From assembly GCA_022393335.1 (NCBI GenBank), contig JAJEKB010021543.1:2564844-2628843 (forward strand): a stretch of DNA of 64,000 nucleotides, written 5' to 3'. The position numbers were made by a program, and so were the translations under genes. The notes beneath the pieces were generated by a model, which did not search any database, was not told where the DNA came from, and saw only the letters and a program-made list of their open reading frames with translations. The DNA is from Macrotrachela quadricornifera (lineage: Eukaryota; Rotifera; Eurotatoria; Philodinida; Philodinidae). This document shows, in pieces, positions 44,068 to 54,702 of the stretch (within the stretch, counting starts at the first letter, position 1; each line of letters starts with the position of its first letter).

Positions 44068-45496
44068 ATATAATTAACTAAAACTTTTCCAAGTCATTCC
44101 TGATAAGTGTGTGTATGACAATTGTGAGAAGAGATGACTATGTACATGCCGCTAATGACAACTGAAGGCCAATTTCAATGCTTCCAATTGTATTTTGGAA
44201 GTTTGCACAATATCCTAAGAAACTGATTCGATCATACAATCAACGCCGTCGAAGGATAGCACCGACAACTTTACAATGTTGTGAATTCAGCCAATCCTGG
44301 ATTTAAGCGTTTCAAAGAGGATCAAAACTCAAAACATACTGTCGAGAATTCTACGGACTTTGAAAATTCTACAAATGATAATATACAGAAACTGAAATCG
44401 ATTACTCATATATTCCTGTTATGATTGTTTAGTGATTAGTTCATCTTGTTTTTTGGATATCTTGTCTACTTTGTTTTGTTCATTGACATTCATTTCTCAT
44501 TTTGTGCACAAACGTCGTTTTCCCCTGATAAATATCTATGTACTAAAGAAAGACTGTTAGTTCTCTAGAACTTTTGTTTTTTTTTCGTATTTTGGAATAA
44601 ATAATCAAATATTGGATCAATAGAAAACATTCTCCTTTTTCCATTTACAAATATGACTGTAGCCATATTGCCTGAGGGTGAAAACACTGAATTGTGAATA
44701 GAATACGTGTGTTTCGAAAAAAAATTTAATCATGCTCGGATAAAGTTTTCATTTTTGCTTTGATTACTGAGCGATCTGTTGCAAGAACTATCAGTTTACA
44801 AGAATATCAGATACTATATTCATAAGGCATACATATATTCTGTGCTAGACTAGCGATGTATTTTATTGAAAAAAATATTTTTTTTATTATTGGAATTTAT
44901 GTTTTGATTAGTGAAGATTTTCTTATTGAAAGATTTCTCCCTACATAAACCTCATAATTTCATATTATCATTATTCGTTTCTTTTTCGTTCTCTCATAGC
45001 TATGTTTGTACTGATTACATTTATACGTATAGTACGTGCACCAATACAAAATGCACCGTCATCATTTTTCTTTTCTTTCTATCTGAGTATACAAAAAAAA
45101 ATGCATTATCATCATTACTTTCTCTTTCTCTTTCATTTATTTTTTATATAAGCCATTATTACAATAGTATAAAATCAGATATTTTTATGATTTTTCTAAC
45201 CCTTACAGTCTAGTACGATATGAGCTCAGTCCTCCTAACTTGAGATAAATCTAATTACAGTTTACAAATTTCACCGTTTGATAATAGTGTCTACATGTAA
45301 AACTTTTCCATGCACTCTAGAAATTTTGTATTAAGCACAAACCTGATATATTTTGTAGAAAGAAGAGTGTAAATGACAATAGTAATCTCTCACGTGTACT
45401 AATATCTCACAAACAGTCATTAAATATTCTATAGACTCTTTTAATGCTACATTTTAGATCATTGATATTCGTAATTAATTTCAAACAAAACAAAAT
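44068..45496. other. Intergenic, low complexity in part
   Basis: 44880-45220 is T-rich low-complexity DNA whose open frame (Ser/Phe/Leu-rich) is incidental. The promoter of the oxidoreductase gene should lie near 45350-45496. No motif was recognised. Confidence 0.4.
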
Positions 45497-46570
45497 ATGT
45501 CGAATCAAGAGTATAGATTGAAAGACAACTCTGGCTTCGATGCAGTCATTCTACACAAATCATCTGTAATTCCACGACCAGAACGTGGTGAAGTACAAAT
45601 CAAATTTCATGCTTGTTCACTTAACTATCGAGATCTGATAATTAGTAAAGGAGAATATGCAATTTCAGTGAAAGACAACCTTGTACCAGGAAGTGATGGT
45701 GCTGGGGAAATAACAGCTGTTGGTGAAGGAGTAACACAGTTCAAAGTCGGGGATCGTGTATCACCAAATTTCAATTTAAAACATATAGGTGGACAATTAA
45801 CTGAAGAAGCAATGACATCAAGTCTTGGTGGTTCTGTTGATGGATGTCTACGTCATTATGGTGTCTTTCCAGCATTGAGCTGTGTTAAGATTCCTGCATC
45901 ACTCTCGTATGAAGAAGCTGCAACGTTATCTTGTGCAGCATTGACAGCATGGAATGCTTTATATGGTTTATCAGACAAGAAATTACAACCGGGTCAAACT
46001 GTTCTTGTACAAGGTACTGGTGGTGTTAGTATCTTTGGTGCACAATTTGCATTAGCTGCCGGTGCAAAAGTTATTATAACATCATCTTCTAACGAAAAAA
46101 TTGCTCTTATCAAGAAACATCTTGGTGTAAAGAATGTTTCTACAATAAATTATCGTGAAATACCAGAATGGGGTAAGAAAGCAAAAGAGATGAGTGATGG
46201 TGGCAGAGGAGTTGATCATATTCTTGAAGTTGGTGGTATTAAAACATTAAAGCAATCGTTTGAAGCATTGGCATTCGGTGGATCAATTGGTCTTATTGGA
46301 TTTCTTGCACGTAACGAAAAAGACGATGATAGTTCAAAGATTAACAATAACGATATATCGATGTTAGCATTAATGAAAAATGCTACTGTACGTGGAATTC
46401 TAATTGGTAGTGTAGAACAATTCAATGAAATGAATCGGGCGATTGATACACATCAGATTAAACCCATTATTGACAAAATATTTAAATTTGAAGATTTAAA
46501 GAATGCATATCAATATCAATGGTCACAACAACATGTTGGAAAAGTAGTTGTCAAAATAGCAGATAATTAA
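45497..46570 (+). CDS. Zinc-free MDR oxidoreductase, intronless, 357 aa
   Basis: It is a full-length medium-chain dehydrogenase/reductase. Features include an N-terminal GroES-like barrel (SLNYRDLIISKGEY, VPGSDGAGEITAVGEGV, FKVGDRVSP), the CAALTAWNALYG stretch, and a Rossmann domain with GQTVLVQGTGGVSIFGAQFA and an AKVIITSSSNEKI cofactor-binding region. The Cys/His zinc ligands of alcohol dehydrogenases are absent, so it resembles NAD(P)H-dependent quinone-reductase-type or 'zinc-type alcohol dehydrogenase-like' proteins common in fungi and bacteria. The substrate is unknown; cytosolic by lack of a targeting signal. ATG 45497 is supported by domain alignment. It has no introns, unlike neighbouring housekeeping genes, which with the family pattern suggests acquisition from a microbe (inference). 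Confidence 0.88.
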   Translation: MSNQEYRLKDNSGFDAVILHKSSVIPRPERGEVQIKFHACSLNYRDLIISKGEYAISVKDNLVPGSDGAGEITAVGEGVTQFKVGDRVSPNFNLKHIGGQLTEEAMTSSLGGSVDGCLRHYGVFPALSCVKIPASLSYEEAATLSCAALTAWNALYGLSDKKLQPGQTVLVQGTGGVSIFGAQFALAAGAKVIITSSSNEKIALIKKHLGVKNVSTINYREIPEWGKKAKEMSDGGRGVDHILEVGGIKTLKQSFEALAFGGSIGLIGFLARNEKDDDSSKINNNDISMLALMKNATVRGILIGSVEQFNEMNRAIDTHQIKPIIDKIFKFEDLKNAYQYQWSQQHVGKVVVKIADN

Positions 46571-47700
46571 TTCACTTACTGACTAAGAAATTTTTTTCGA
46601 AATTGATTATTCATTTTAAATTTGTAATTTTTCTTAACTCACTTATTACTGGAAGAAAACTTAACAAGTGATTCAACTATTTATAGTTTCTAACCAACAA
46701 AAGCTTCAGAAATGAACATGAAAGTTGTTAATTAAATTTATTGTTCATCATAGTTCTGTATCTCAAATAAAGGAATAATAATAATTAGCCCAATTTTCAG
46801 ACTGAAAACAACAAGGAATTCAAAAGTGGTGAATCCTTTTGTTCGAAAATTTATTCCATCGGTCAATTTTTGTGACAGTAACATCAGCATTGGTATTTCA
46901 AGTATTTGTTCTATATTCTTGATATCATCAATTTGAAAAAGAATTTCGTGAACTTCAACATCAACAAGAAAGGAAACTTGAAGAATATAATCAATTAAAT
47001 TCAGTATCACGAAATAGATTTTTCTGAAGATTATGTTTGATCACAGATTATTTTTAGTAAATTATCCAAAGGGGAAAAAGCGGATTTCATGTATCGGAGA
47101 TACAGTGACGATACGTACGATACAATTACAATCCAGAAAATACATGTAGAACTAAGAACATAAAACTTTATTGAGTCATGAAAATACAAAATTCACATGA
47201 TAGAATTGTGAGATTAAAGCTGCTCTTTTAAAAACGAAGTCAATTTTCTACGCATAGTACAGATCGCCATGGGATCGTACCAATCGCAGATACGAATGTT
47301 TCGCTAACTGCGTCCTTAGATCCTCAAGTCCTGTATACTGGAAGTAGCATTGAGTCCTCAAGTGTTATATTTTAGAGGTACACTTACTTTCCCAGACCTT
47401 ATTATATAGGGTAATTCATAGGTTCTTAAGGGCTATTATGCCAGGATACTTTAGCCCTTTAGATCCTATTATATAGAAAAGGTTGATCCAAAAGTCTTGG
47501 CACTTCTCATGAGAAAACCGCTCACGATGCCCAACGCCGATATCATTCATTCATAGGTCGTTTGATAGAAGACATCGAGATAGTAAAAAACCTTCCAGGA
47601 AAAAGGATCTGTGTTCCTTTGTTCCTTTGTTTTCATTGCAGATACTAGTAAAAAAACAAAATCAGTGGTTTTATTTACATAAGTAGCCGGATTTTGCTTT
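46571..47700. other. Intergenic, possible decayed small gene
   Basis: On the plus strand at about 46860-47030 a frame containing SALVFQVFVLYS, a TGA, then YHQFEKEFRELQHQQERKLE ends in a stop. It looks like a hydrophobic helix followed by a charged coiled segment, with a second frame upstream (VVNPFVRKFIPSV). This may be a broken small membrane-protein gene, but no family is recognised. The rest is anonymous. Confidence 0.25.
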
Positions 47701-47790
47701 TTAAAGCACATTTTGTCAGATTCACCTGCAGATTTAGATATGTCAGCAAAATTGGTCTATTAGAGAAGAAAACCTTTCGCTTTTGCAACA

Positions 47791-48096
47791 TTGAAGATTT
47801 TGACAGAAACAATATCCGAAACCGCGGCTCCGGCCGGCATCTCTGTGACACAACTCTATATTCGCGGTTCTATCTATATAAAAAGGAAACATCCAGCACG
47901 TTCTCAGTGTTATAGATTCACTATTTTCAGAGATAACCGAAGACTCAATCACATCACCTGTTCCATTGAGCTAGTAGACGCCGTTGAATCGGTCTGGTTG
48001 ATTGAAAGTTATCTTAAAACGATAAAAAAAAACGATGACGGTTGGTTAAATATTGGTCAATTAGAATTGAAACCGGTCTGCGTTTTTGCTAACTGA
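47791..48096 (+). CDS. Hypothetical terminal exon, weak support
   Basis: A frame of about 100 codons lacks an ATG start. It is more GC-rich and has more varied codons than its surroundings (SETAAPAGISVTQLYIRGSI, then SIELVDAVESVWLIESYL). A possible acceptor (ttttgacag) at about 47804 would make it a last exon ending at TGA 48096. No upstream exon or family was identified. Confidence 0.3.
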   Translation: MKILTETISETAAPAGISVTQLYIRGSIYIKRKHPARSQCYRFTIFRDNRRLNHITCSIELVDAVESVWLIESYLKTIKKNDDGWLNIGQLELKPVCVFAN

Positions 48097-48365
48097 AGTT
48101 TTAGCAGTCCGCTCAATTGTCCATAGTCAAACTGGTATGATAAAAAAAAATATTTTAAAAATAATAGTAAAATAATAATATGTGACCCCAAATTGTGTTC
48201 TTGAAACAAGAAACAGAAAGAGTAGTAAAGCAAACAAAAAGACTTGATAATTAGCTTGACCAATGATGATGAGTTAATAAAATCATTACGGACAAAAATT
48301 CGAGAAAACTCCATCTTTATTACAAGCGAACACTCTCTACTTGTCTTTTTTACCCTTAGTAAGGC

Positions 48366-50616
48366 TTAATCTCTTTTTCGCCGATTTGCTGTATATCGTC
48401 TTTCATAGTCATCAAAACCTTCAACCAGTTGAAACTGTTTGTCTTCGAAACAATTGCCTTTAACGCCTAGTTGCGATACAGTTGAATCTTTTAACAATGA
48501 AGTTGGAATTGATTTCAGGTTGAGATTGTTATTATCTAATCGAAGAACTTTCAAGCGTTTACATTTTGATATATTAGCAGAAAGTTGAGAAATCTGGAAA
48601 TAGAAAAAGTAAAGACAATACCTAGTGTACGATTACTCTAGCAAAAGTGCACCTCACTTGATTATCATTTAAGTTTAATGCATCCACCTCTAATAATTCG
48701 ATTTCATCTTTGATTTGTGTGATTCGATTGGCTGACAGATTCACAACTTGTAGATTACTTAAAGCTAAAATTGCTCGAGGAATTGTGAAGAAATGGTTGT
48801 TTGAAAGATTCAGTTGCCTCAAGGCCGTTAGATACGAAAATGATGCGGGCAAAGAGTGTAGACGGTTGCCATTTAATTGAAGATTCTCTAATTTTGATAA
48901 ATAGTGAGTGAATACAACAGAAGGTAGTGATTCTAAATAAATATTTTGAAAGAAAATTAGGAGTACATGACGTGACTGACTGTAACTTACCGATCTGATT
49001 ATTTCTCAAATAAAAATTCTTTAAGTTGGCCAAGTTTTTCAAATCGTCAGGAAGCAAACGGATTTCGTTATCATTCAAAGACAAAGTGCGCAAGCTGGAG
49101 AGAGAAGATATTTCTGGCGGTATCTGTTAATGAAGTAATACGTAATATGAATGTAACGAAGTCGAACTAACATTTACTTCTTTTAAATTTTTCAGATCAT
49201 ACTGCAAGACGTTTGTTTTTCGAGCTATGTTAAGATGAATTTGTAAGTCCTTACTAGGACGAGTACGTGGCAATATTGTATTCTTGATACGATAGTCAAT
49301 CCCGTGTAATTTACTGCGATTTTCATATCTCTGATAATCTTATATGACATATGTTTGAATTTTTACACTCAGTTTCAATTATAAAAGTGCACAGCTTACC
49401 ATCAAAATCAAATGATTCTATTAACGTATGTCCAGCTGCATTTTCATGCAATGAAAGCAGCGTTCTAGTTGATTCGAATAAGGCTTTAGAAATAAACAAA
49501 AACAGAGATTAATTTATGTCTTTGTTGAACAACACATGCTACTATTTCCTTCATTTCTATAACTACGTGAATCATATTGATTTTGATGTAGAATTATTCG
49601 CTTATCTTCAGCAACACCTGATATAGGATGAAATTAAATCTTGAGTGGAATGAATTAAAACTCTGAACCATTTACCTTCGTTTTTAATGCTTCGAAGATT
49701 ATAGTTTTCTGGACATAAAATATTGGATTTTTCACTGGATCTAAATAAGAAACTATTTGTTAAATTTGTATAGTTAGCCTTAAATACGTTTTTTAGCTTC
49801 ATTATGTGTAACAAATCATAGATCATACGTGTTTTCCTAGAAAATACTCATAGAAAACTCATGAGAAGAACGAATGACTGATTAAGAACTTTACTGCGGA
49901 TGAGATTTCCAATAATCGATCACCAATATTTAGCTGTCTATTAATTTGATTGGAAATATTAGTAATAAACACACCGGGATCTCTGAGGAACGAGAGATAG
50001 AAATATATGGAAGGTTATAATACATTGAAGATACAGTAAATTATGCACAGACCCTTTGAAATATTCACTTCCAATGCCACCTGCTATTGAAATGCCTAGT
50101 TTTCCATTTTGGTGTTTCAATTCAATCACCTCAGTGAATGCAGGTATAAGACGGTAAATTACCTATATGTTGAGTGAAAAGTAGAAGTTAAGAATTAAAA
50201 TAGAAATATTCACAGTAGTACGCACCAATCGAACTTGCTTTCCTGCTGCTCTCAGCATCTGAGCAGCTGTCTCATGTTTAATGTTTGAATAATCTACATC
50301 ATTTACACGTAAGATTATATCGTACAATCTAAGAAAAGAAACTCATTATAGTTCTTTGGTATCCATAGATGTACTCACTTCAACCGTTTATCTCTGTCTG
50401 TTAAACCATTTGCAATAATACAATCAACTAATATATATGTAAAATGCTGGACAATAGGTTTATCACTTCCTCCAGCAATTGTAAAGCCAAGAGAAGTAAC
50501 ACCGTCAATATCGGGCTGTCAGAACCAGAAGGCAAAACAATAAAAATTAAGTTACTGTACTTCAAACTCACTCTTTCAAGAATAACTTCTTTTTCTTGCC
50601 AATAATCCTGAGACAT
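48366..50616 (-). CDS. DLG-type PDZ plus LRRC57-type LRR protein, multi-exon
   Basis: Exons on the minus strand include 50616-50572, 50515-50379, 50328-50226, 50162-50053 and 49982-49895, then a less certain middle, then LRR exons down to the stop at 48366. The first encode two PDZ-like folds: LGFTIAGGSDKPIV with DIILRVNDVDYSNIKHETAA and MLRAAGKQVRL, then LGISIAGGIGSEYF with GVFITNI and LNIGDRLLEISS. Spacing and GFxIAGG...RVNxVD pattern resemble PDZ1-PDZ2 of Discs-large. After a linker (SFDFDDYQRYENRSKLHGID, TILPRTRP) comes an LRR domain: ARKTNVLQYDLKNLKEIP, LSSLRTLSLNDNEIRLLPDD, LTALRQLNLSNNHFFTIPRA, and a capping region ending FDDYERRYTANRRKRD. That order and ending match LRRC57. No Met lies before the LRRs in the joined frame, which favours one fused gene. 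The end of PDZ2 (49720-49836) has unresolved frame. Likely a cortical scaffold. Confidence 0.7.
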
Positions 50617-51708
50617 GTTTTTTGACTCAGTCAGAAACGTTTTTCGCACATCGAACCAAGCGTATTTTTTCAAGTCAACACAAAATAGTTACTTGACAGA
50701 AGCGAAGCACAGAAACAGACGATCGAACGAATGAAAAAAACTTCCTATTTATTCAAAATAAAATATGTTTTATCGGCTTATTCTTTTTTTTCTTCTGCAA
50801 ATAGAAGAATCGTTATTATTCCTTCGATTGAAGGGAAGGTGTTACGGAAAAATGTGCAATGCGTGTGTGTGTGTTTGTGCCAGATCACAGATCAAAAAAA
50901 CATGTGTTGTTAGAAGAACCAAAAAGAAATCTTAACATTTCAGCAAAGGTTTTCGAGATCGAGGAATCGAATAGTACTATTAGATTTGAATTTTTTTAAA
51001 TAATTTTTTTTATTTCGATCGAAGTGAGATTATATGAAAAATACTTATAGGATTTTGTGTGTATGTTGACTTATGCCAGGTCAGAACGCGCAGGTAAATT
51101 AGGCGCAAGATTAGAAAACCGTTTTTCGGAATCTGGAGAAGGATCCAATTAGAATTTTTTGACATCGCAATACTGAACCAAGCATTTTTCCTGGGCTCTG
51201 GTTTCGTATAATCGGGTATTTTCAGACTCGCTTTCTGCATCAATTAGAGTTTTTGAAGTAAGAAGTCAATCCAGTAAAGGTTTGTGGTGTTGTGCTTTCA
51301 ACCAACAAAAGTATTGGAGCTGAAAAATTGACTCAACCGTAGATTTTCAATGTTAGGTTTAGGACATTTGAGATTTTCTTACGCTGAAAATGCAATGAAT
51401 CAGAATTTCGCGAGCTTATGCTCTTTTCCAATTACACATTTTAGGCCTAAATTTCAACTAATGATGAGTTTTCGCTGTCGAGTTCTTGACTAATTACATT
51501 AGTTTCAGGCTGGATGTTTAAGTACTCAGAAATCTAATAGTCGATTCACACTAAAAGTAAATGTGTCGCACGAGTGTGTCGTAGATTATAGTGTCGCAAT
51601 CTCACCACAGAAAAAGTGTCGTCCGTAGAATGTTGTCGTATATATATATATTTCTTTTATTCTGTCTGCTGACTGTTTATTCATCTTACTGTTTCAAACA
51701 TATGGCTA
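50617..51708. repeat. Promoter flank, then a copy of the mosaic repeat
   Basis: 50819-51060 repeats both modules of the mosaic repeat at 1330-3420 (cttcgattgaagggaaggtg, ggttttcgagatcgaggaat, tcgatcgaagtgagattata). The PDZ-LRR promoter must lie between 50617 and about 50800. 51061-51708 holds nothing recognised. Confidence 0.55.
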
Positions 51709-52557
51709 TACACTGTAAACAAAAAAGGATCTTTATCGAACCAAAAAAAGATCGGGACGCGGGTACACGGCTCAGTACGAAACCTCTATCTGGAAAGGTC
51801 AGAAAAGCTTTCGTATCAAAGGTTCAGTACTGAACTTTTTCAAAAAGAAATCAAAACAAGGTTCCGTAAAGAAGGTTTCATGTTGAACCTTTTATGCGAG
51901 ATTGAAAAGAGGTTTCGTATTAAACTTTTCACACCAACTGAAAAAGAAGTTCCGTACTAGCTTATTCCTACTGAACCTTTTGTCATCTACGCAACAGTTG
52001 ATGACGGAAACAGCTTCAGAGGTATTGAAGCATTTGAGTCTCCATATTGCATCCATAAATCGATCTTATTTATATATGAAAACCTACATAGAATCTGTGT
52101 ACGAATTCTATGTAGCTTTTCATATATAAATAAGATAGATTTATTGATGCAATATGGAGACTTAACTGTTTCATTACCTTTGGAGCTGTTTTCATCATTA
52201 GTTAAAAATAACACTTAGTCGCCATATTATTTCTCGAATTGATCTATAATAAAGAGCAAATCAATTAATTTTATATAATACAACAAACTTCCCCATACAG
52301 CTTATAAGTAAGTCGATCTAAACAGAGGAAAGAAATATGTTTATTTTCTATTAGTGAAACTTACCCATAATTTGATACAAAGATGGTTTTGAGATAAAAC
52401 ACGAGTTAATTTGGATTAGATGATAAATGTATCTACGAATTCCATATTGAAGTCAATCTGTAACAGAAAAGAAGTTCATTTATTTGAATATAACAAACTT
52501 ACTGATTAATTTGTAGGATTTCGGAAAATATTGGGTTCGGCAGTGCTGTCACCAAAC
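51709..52557 (+). repeat. Repeat copy 1 (paralogous to 61245-62152)
   Basis: This segment matches 61245-62152 closely and in the same orientation; identity is especially high over 51840-52557. Its left end acactgtaaacaaaaaagga, then tctttatcgaacc, resembles the inverted ends of the block at 54703-55612. It contains alternating tacgaaacc and gttcagtactgaac motifs. 52040-52165 is a strong hairpin (gatcttatttatatatgaaa pairing with ttcatatataaataagat). Its continuation after the hAT insertion runs from 54170 to about 54205 (ctaaaactatatacaattaa). No coding capacity was seen. Confidence 0.75.
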
Positions 52558-52798
52558 TAGTGGCGTAACCAGGGTAGGGCATGGGTAGGCGCCGCCTACC
52601 CACCGGACTTGTTCGCCTACCCACCGGAAACTTTTGAAAATCGACTTTTTTTAGATAATATTCCACTCATATGGGTTAGATACATTTTGAAAACTAAATT
52701 ATCCCTTGAAATAGAGAGACATCTTAAGAAAAATACTAGTTGGCCGATTTGATTTCACCAATGATTTATTTCCTTATGTTCTTTAAAGCTAACTGCAT

Positions 52799-53553
52799 CA
52801 GAGGTGCAGAATCTGCCGTAAAAAGCAAAAATTTCCCCCATCGTTAAAATTATTTTCGAAAAATTTCCTCAGCTAGAAAAATCAAAATACATGACCTTCT
52901 GTGGATTATATATCTATAAGCAAAGGACATCGAAAGAGAACTACTTAAAACAAATAGCGTGATTTTAAAAAAACAACGCGCTGTATTAATTATCGATTGA
53001 TTCTGGTAATCTTCGTAATTGTTTTTTTCTCAAATGATTTAGTATAATAGAGCCTGGTGATAGCAGTTTCCATGTTTAATATTATTCACTCTTTTTATAA
53101 AATAATCAATTTTTATCCTTCTTGTTGTTGAAGTTATTATCTAGTGAGCATTTGATAAATGCATCAGCGAGATGCAACGGGAGCATTCCAGTAAAGCAGC
53201 ACTTCATTATCTAACGAATCATGATGTAATGAACGGTTGCTATGAATATGTCCTTTTAAAATTGACGCTGTTGATTCACATATCGTTTCGCTTCTTATTC
53301 TGAGTACCATTAATGAATGAAAGTAGAGAAAGTCATTGATGCCGTCGGATAAATCTGTACTTATATAAAATCTTTTAATAACACAAAAGCAAGAAGGTCA
53401 TAGGTAGAGATATCGCAGCTTGTGTTTTTTTTCAAATGGAAAAAAGTTATTTTTTGAAACGTTTCCAGACTCAAAACTTGTCCAAAATTTCCCCAGATCT
53501 AAAAAATTTCCCGCACCGCGCGGTGCCGCACACGGGTAGATTCTGCACCACTG
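52799..53553. mobile_element. hAT-type MITE nested inside the hAT element, 755 bp
   Basis: Ends CAGAGGTGCAGAATCTGCC and, in complement, CAGTGGTGCAGAATCTACCC are flanked by the 8-bp duplication AACTGCAT at 52791-52798 and 53554-53561. Both features match the hAT superfamily. The interior is non-coding. Insertion order is: repeat copy 1, then the 1.6-kb hAT, then this MITE. Confidence 0.88.
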
Positions 53554-53608
53554 AACTGCATACAAACAATCTATTGATTCTGATAAAAATAAAATAAAAT
53601 TTCTTTTA

Positions 53609-54058
53609 ATGTTGTCAGATGGTAAAGAACCAAAACGTGGTTCTATTCAATCATTTTTTCGTTCGTCTTTCAAAAAAAAGAAGGTTGACATTTCTGATCA
53701 TATGATCGATCAATCTTCGCAAACAAATCAACCAGATGAAATATCGAGTTGTACGTCAAATAAAACTTCAGAATCATTATCACTAACATCTTCAAAAATA
53801 CCTCATTCTTCATCATCGGCACCTTCACCACCATCATATGCGTTGTTATTATCTTCCACAGAATACTCATCACCAATATCTTCAACAACAGAATGTTCGT
53901 TTTCAATTTCACCTTCAGAATGTTCATCACATATAACTTCACCAAAGCAACATACACCGTCAGCATCTTTATCAACATTAGCTTTAGCACCAACAACACC
54001 TGTAGTGGTAATGGAAAAGTCTTCAATTCCATCTGATATTAGTTATTCTCCTTCGTAA
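53609..54058 (+). CDS. Ser-rich protein in hAT element, transposase N-terminus remnant
   Basis: From ATG 53609, 149 codons end shortly before the element's right end. The start KEPKRGSIQSFFRSSFKKKK resembles the basic 'K-R-x-x-I-x-x-F-F' opening of many hAT and ZMYM-type transposases. The rest is low-complexity Ser/Pro/Thr. No BED finger or catalytic domain follows, so the autonomous transposase body is deleted. It may or may not be expressed. Confidence 0.5.
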   Translation: MLSDGKEPKRGSIQSFFRSSFKKKKVDISDHMIDQSSQTNQPDEISSCTSNKTSESLSLTSSKIPHSSSSAPSPPSYALLLSSTEYSSPISSTTECSFSISPSECSSHITSPKQHTPSASLSTLALAPTTPVVVMEKSSIPSDISYSPS

Positions 54059-54205
54059 TGTGGCAAAGATACATGATACATCACCATATTTATATCATAT
54101 AGTATTGTGAAAGTCGATGGGGCGGCGCCTACCCATCCGGTAATCTCTAGTTACGCCACTACACCAAACCTAAAACTATATACAATTAATTAATTAATTA
54201 AGCTT

Positions 54206-54449
54206 ACTAGTTTATCAAAAAAATCCTTAATTGATTATGTGCATTCGGATGTGTAGGATGTCTTCTACAATATAATAAGACATTCGCACAATTACTTAAT
54301 CTTAAAACATCTTCTATATGATGATAATTTTTCATGAATTCACTTGTATATATATACAGGCTACACTGGTAAAACAAAACGGTGAGTGAGTAGTGGACGA
54401 AAAAGATTTCTTAAATTTTAAACGCATCCTTAGAGATACTATTAATAAT
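54206..54449. other. Spacer
   Basis: AT-rich, anonymous. Confidence 0.3.
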
Positions 54450-54702
54450 TTTTTGAGGGCTAACTTGACGTACTATTACTTACTTTTTGAGAGCTATCTC
54501 AGAGTAGTATAGGTAACTTTTCGACGGCTCTCTCGGGGTACTATGGATAACTTTTCGAAAGCTGTCTTGGGATACTATAGATAACTTCTTGAGGGTTATC
54601 TCAGGATAATATAGGTAATTCTTTAAAGGCTATCTTGAATGCCATTAGTAACTTTTTGAGCTCTATCTTAGCTTATTATTAGAAACTTTCTGAGGGCTAT
54701 CT
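54450..54702 (+). repeat. 34-bp tandem repeat, about eight copies
   Basis: Units read approximately ctttttgagagctatctcag followed by agtagtataggtaa. Eight imperfect copies are of near-constant 34-base length, one a base shorter. The sequence differs from the 34-bp array at 23406-23575. Array ends at the start of the inverted-repeat block at 54703. Confidence 0.8.

Larger units (their letters stand above)
52558..54161 (+). mobile_element. hAT element inserted in repeat copy 1
   Basis: Ends TAGTGGCGTAACCAG and CTAGTTACGCCACTA are inverted repeats, flanked by an 8-bp duplication CACCAAAC at 52550-52557 and 54162-54169. The paralogous repeat at 61245-62152 has the uninterrupted site (gaccgaacctaaaac near 62112), so the insertion boundaries are independently confirmed. 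Inner ends gggtaggcgccgcctaccca / gggcggcgcctaccca are also inverted. It carries a 149-codon frame and a nested MITE. Non-autonomous. Confidence 0.9.

Noticed and set aside
44911..45213. 100-codon frame rich in Ser, Phe and Leu
   Set aside because: T-rich low-complexity DNA gives this composition automatically; no splice or start context.
47470..47500. Possible mariner end (ggttgatccaaaagtcttgg)
   Set aside because: Resembles some mariner termini, but no matching opposite end or TA-bounded element could be found.
48755..49093. 112-codon frame overlapping the LRR exons
   Set aside because: The part after the NNQIG stretch is read-through of an intron with clear GTAAGT donor and TTTAG acceptor.
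53670..54032. 120-codon minus-strand frame in the hAT element
   Set aside because: It is antisense to the Ser-rich frame at 53609-54058; Ser codons read backwards give a hydrophobic-looking shadow.
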